Shown piece after piece: positions 63,978 to 64,000 of a stretch of DNA of 64,000 nt. Position numbers and translations under genes: made by a program. Position 1 is the stretch's first letter. Each line of letters begins with the position of its first letter. The DNA comes from Diploptera punctata. Taxonomy: Eukaryota > Arthropoda > Insecta > Blattodea > Blaberidae. The DNA lies in contig JASPKZ010007249.1 in the NCBI GenBank assembly GCA_030220185.1, positions 1,116,001 to 1,180,000 of the forward strand, read 5' to 3'. Below the pieces are notes generated by a model. It did no database searches. It saw nothing but the letters and a program-made list of their open reading frames with translations, and was not told where the DNA came from.

Positions 63978-64000
63978 TCTCACCTCATATTTTGTGTTCT
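63978..64000 (+). mobile_element. Start of another Penelope-like hairpin, cut by window end
   Basis: GCATCTCACCTCATATTTTG is the complement-arm start (CTCACCTCATA) seen in all other PLE palindromes here. Confidence 0.55.

Noticed and set aside
24195..64000. CRISPR-like array because of many spaced repeats
   Set aside because: Units are long, dispersed, inverted and carry RT, tRNA-like or ribozyme sequence; the context is eukaryotic.

Overview
This window reads as insect nuclear DNA: AT-rich, intron-rich and packed with transposable elements. The one host gene found is the 5' part of a HERC4-type E3 ubiquitin ligase. The RCC1 repeats look insect-like (opening MFCWGN), but I cannot name the species; a large, repeat-rich genome such as a cockroach or termite would fit.

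Layout. 1-24 kb: intergenic DNA made of nested older repeats. These include a mariner/Tc1-type transposon with terminal inverted repeats (1.9-4.8 kb), several tRNA-headed SINE families, fragments of LINE reverse transcriptase, a transposon-associated pseudogene (8.7-10 kb), a DNA transposon with GC-rich ends (18.8-20.5 kb) and a decayed Tc1 copy (21.7-22.5 kb). Long stretches at 15.9-18.7 and 22.5-24.2 kb show nothing I recognise. 28.2-63.4 kb: seven HERC4 exons (28196-28379, 31775-31885, 36297-36419, 49090-49209, 50610-50771, 58525-58676, 63279-63409) that join in frame into about 304 residues of RCC1 propeller. The gene runs out of the window. The introns (1.4 to 12.7 kb) are almost entirely mobile DNA.

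Two kinds of mobile element dominate 24-64 kb. (1) Penelope-like elements (PLEs) with reverse transcriptase and GIY-YIG endonuclease. Most are arranged as head-to-head palindromes that carry hammerhead-ribozyme-like motifs and a conserved TATGAGGTRAG...ACCTCATA 3' end. The largest, at 38122-43285, is a 5.2-kb palindrome with a nearly complete coding region and a 13-bp target duplication. (2) About 300-bp elements with a tRNA-like module inside them rather than at their head. Several share the PLE signature: inverted arm, arm, 42-45-nt single-copy 3' tail, and 13-14-bp target duplications; one palindromic array of four modules was inserted as a unit. My main hypothesis is that these tRNA-like elements are non-autonomous partners of the PLEs, with the tRNA-like fold replacing the ribozyme as the RNA-processing signal. 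That is inference; the shared architecture is read directly from the sequence.

There are no bacterial-style operons, CRISPR arrays or rRNA genes. Exon calls are by splice logic and remembered HERC4 family features, not by alignment.
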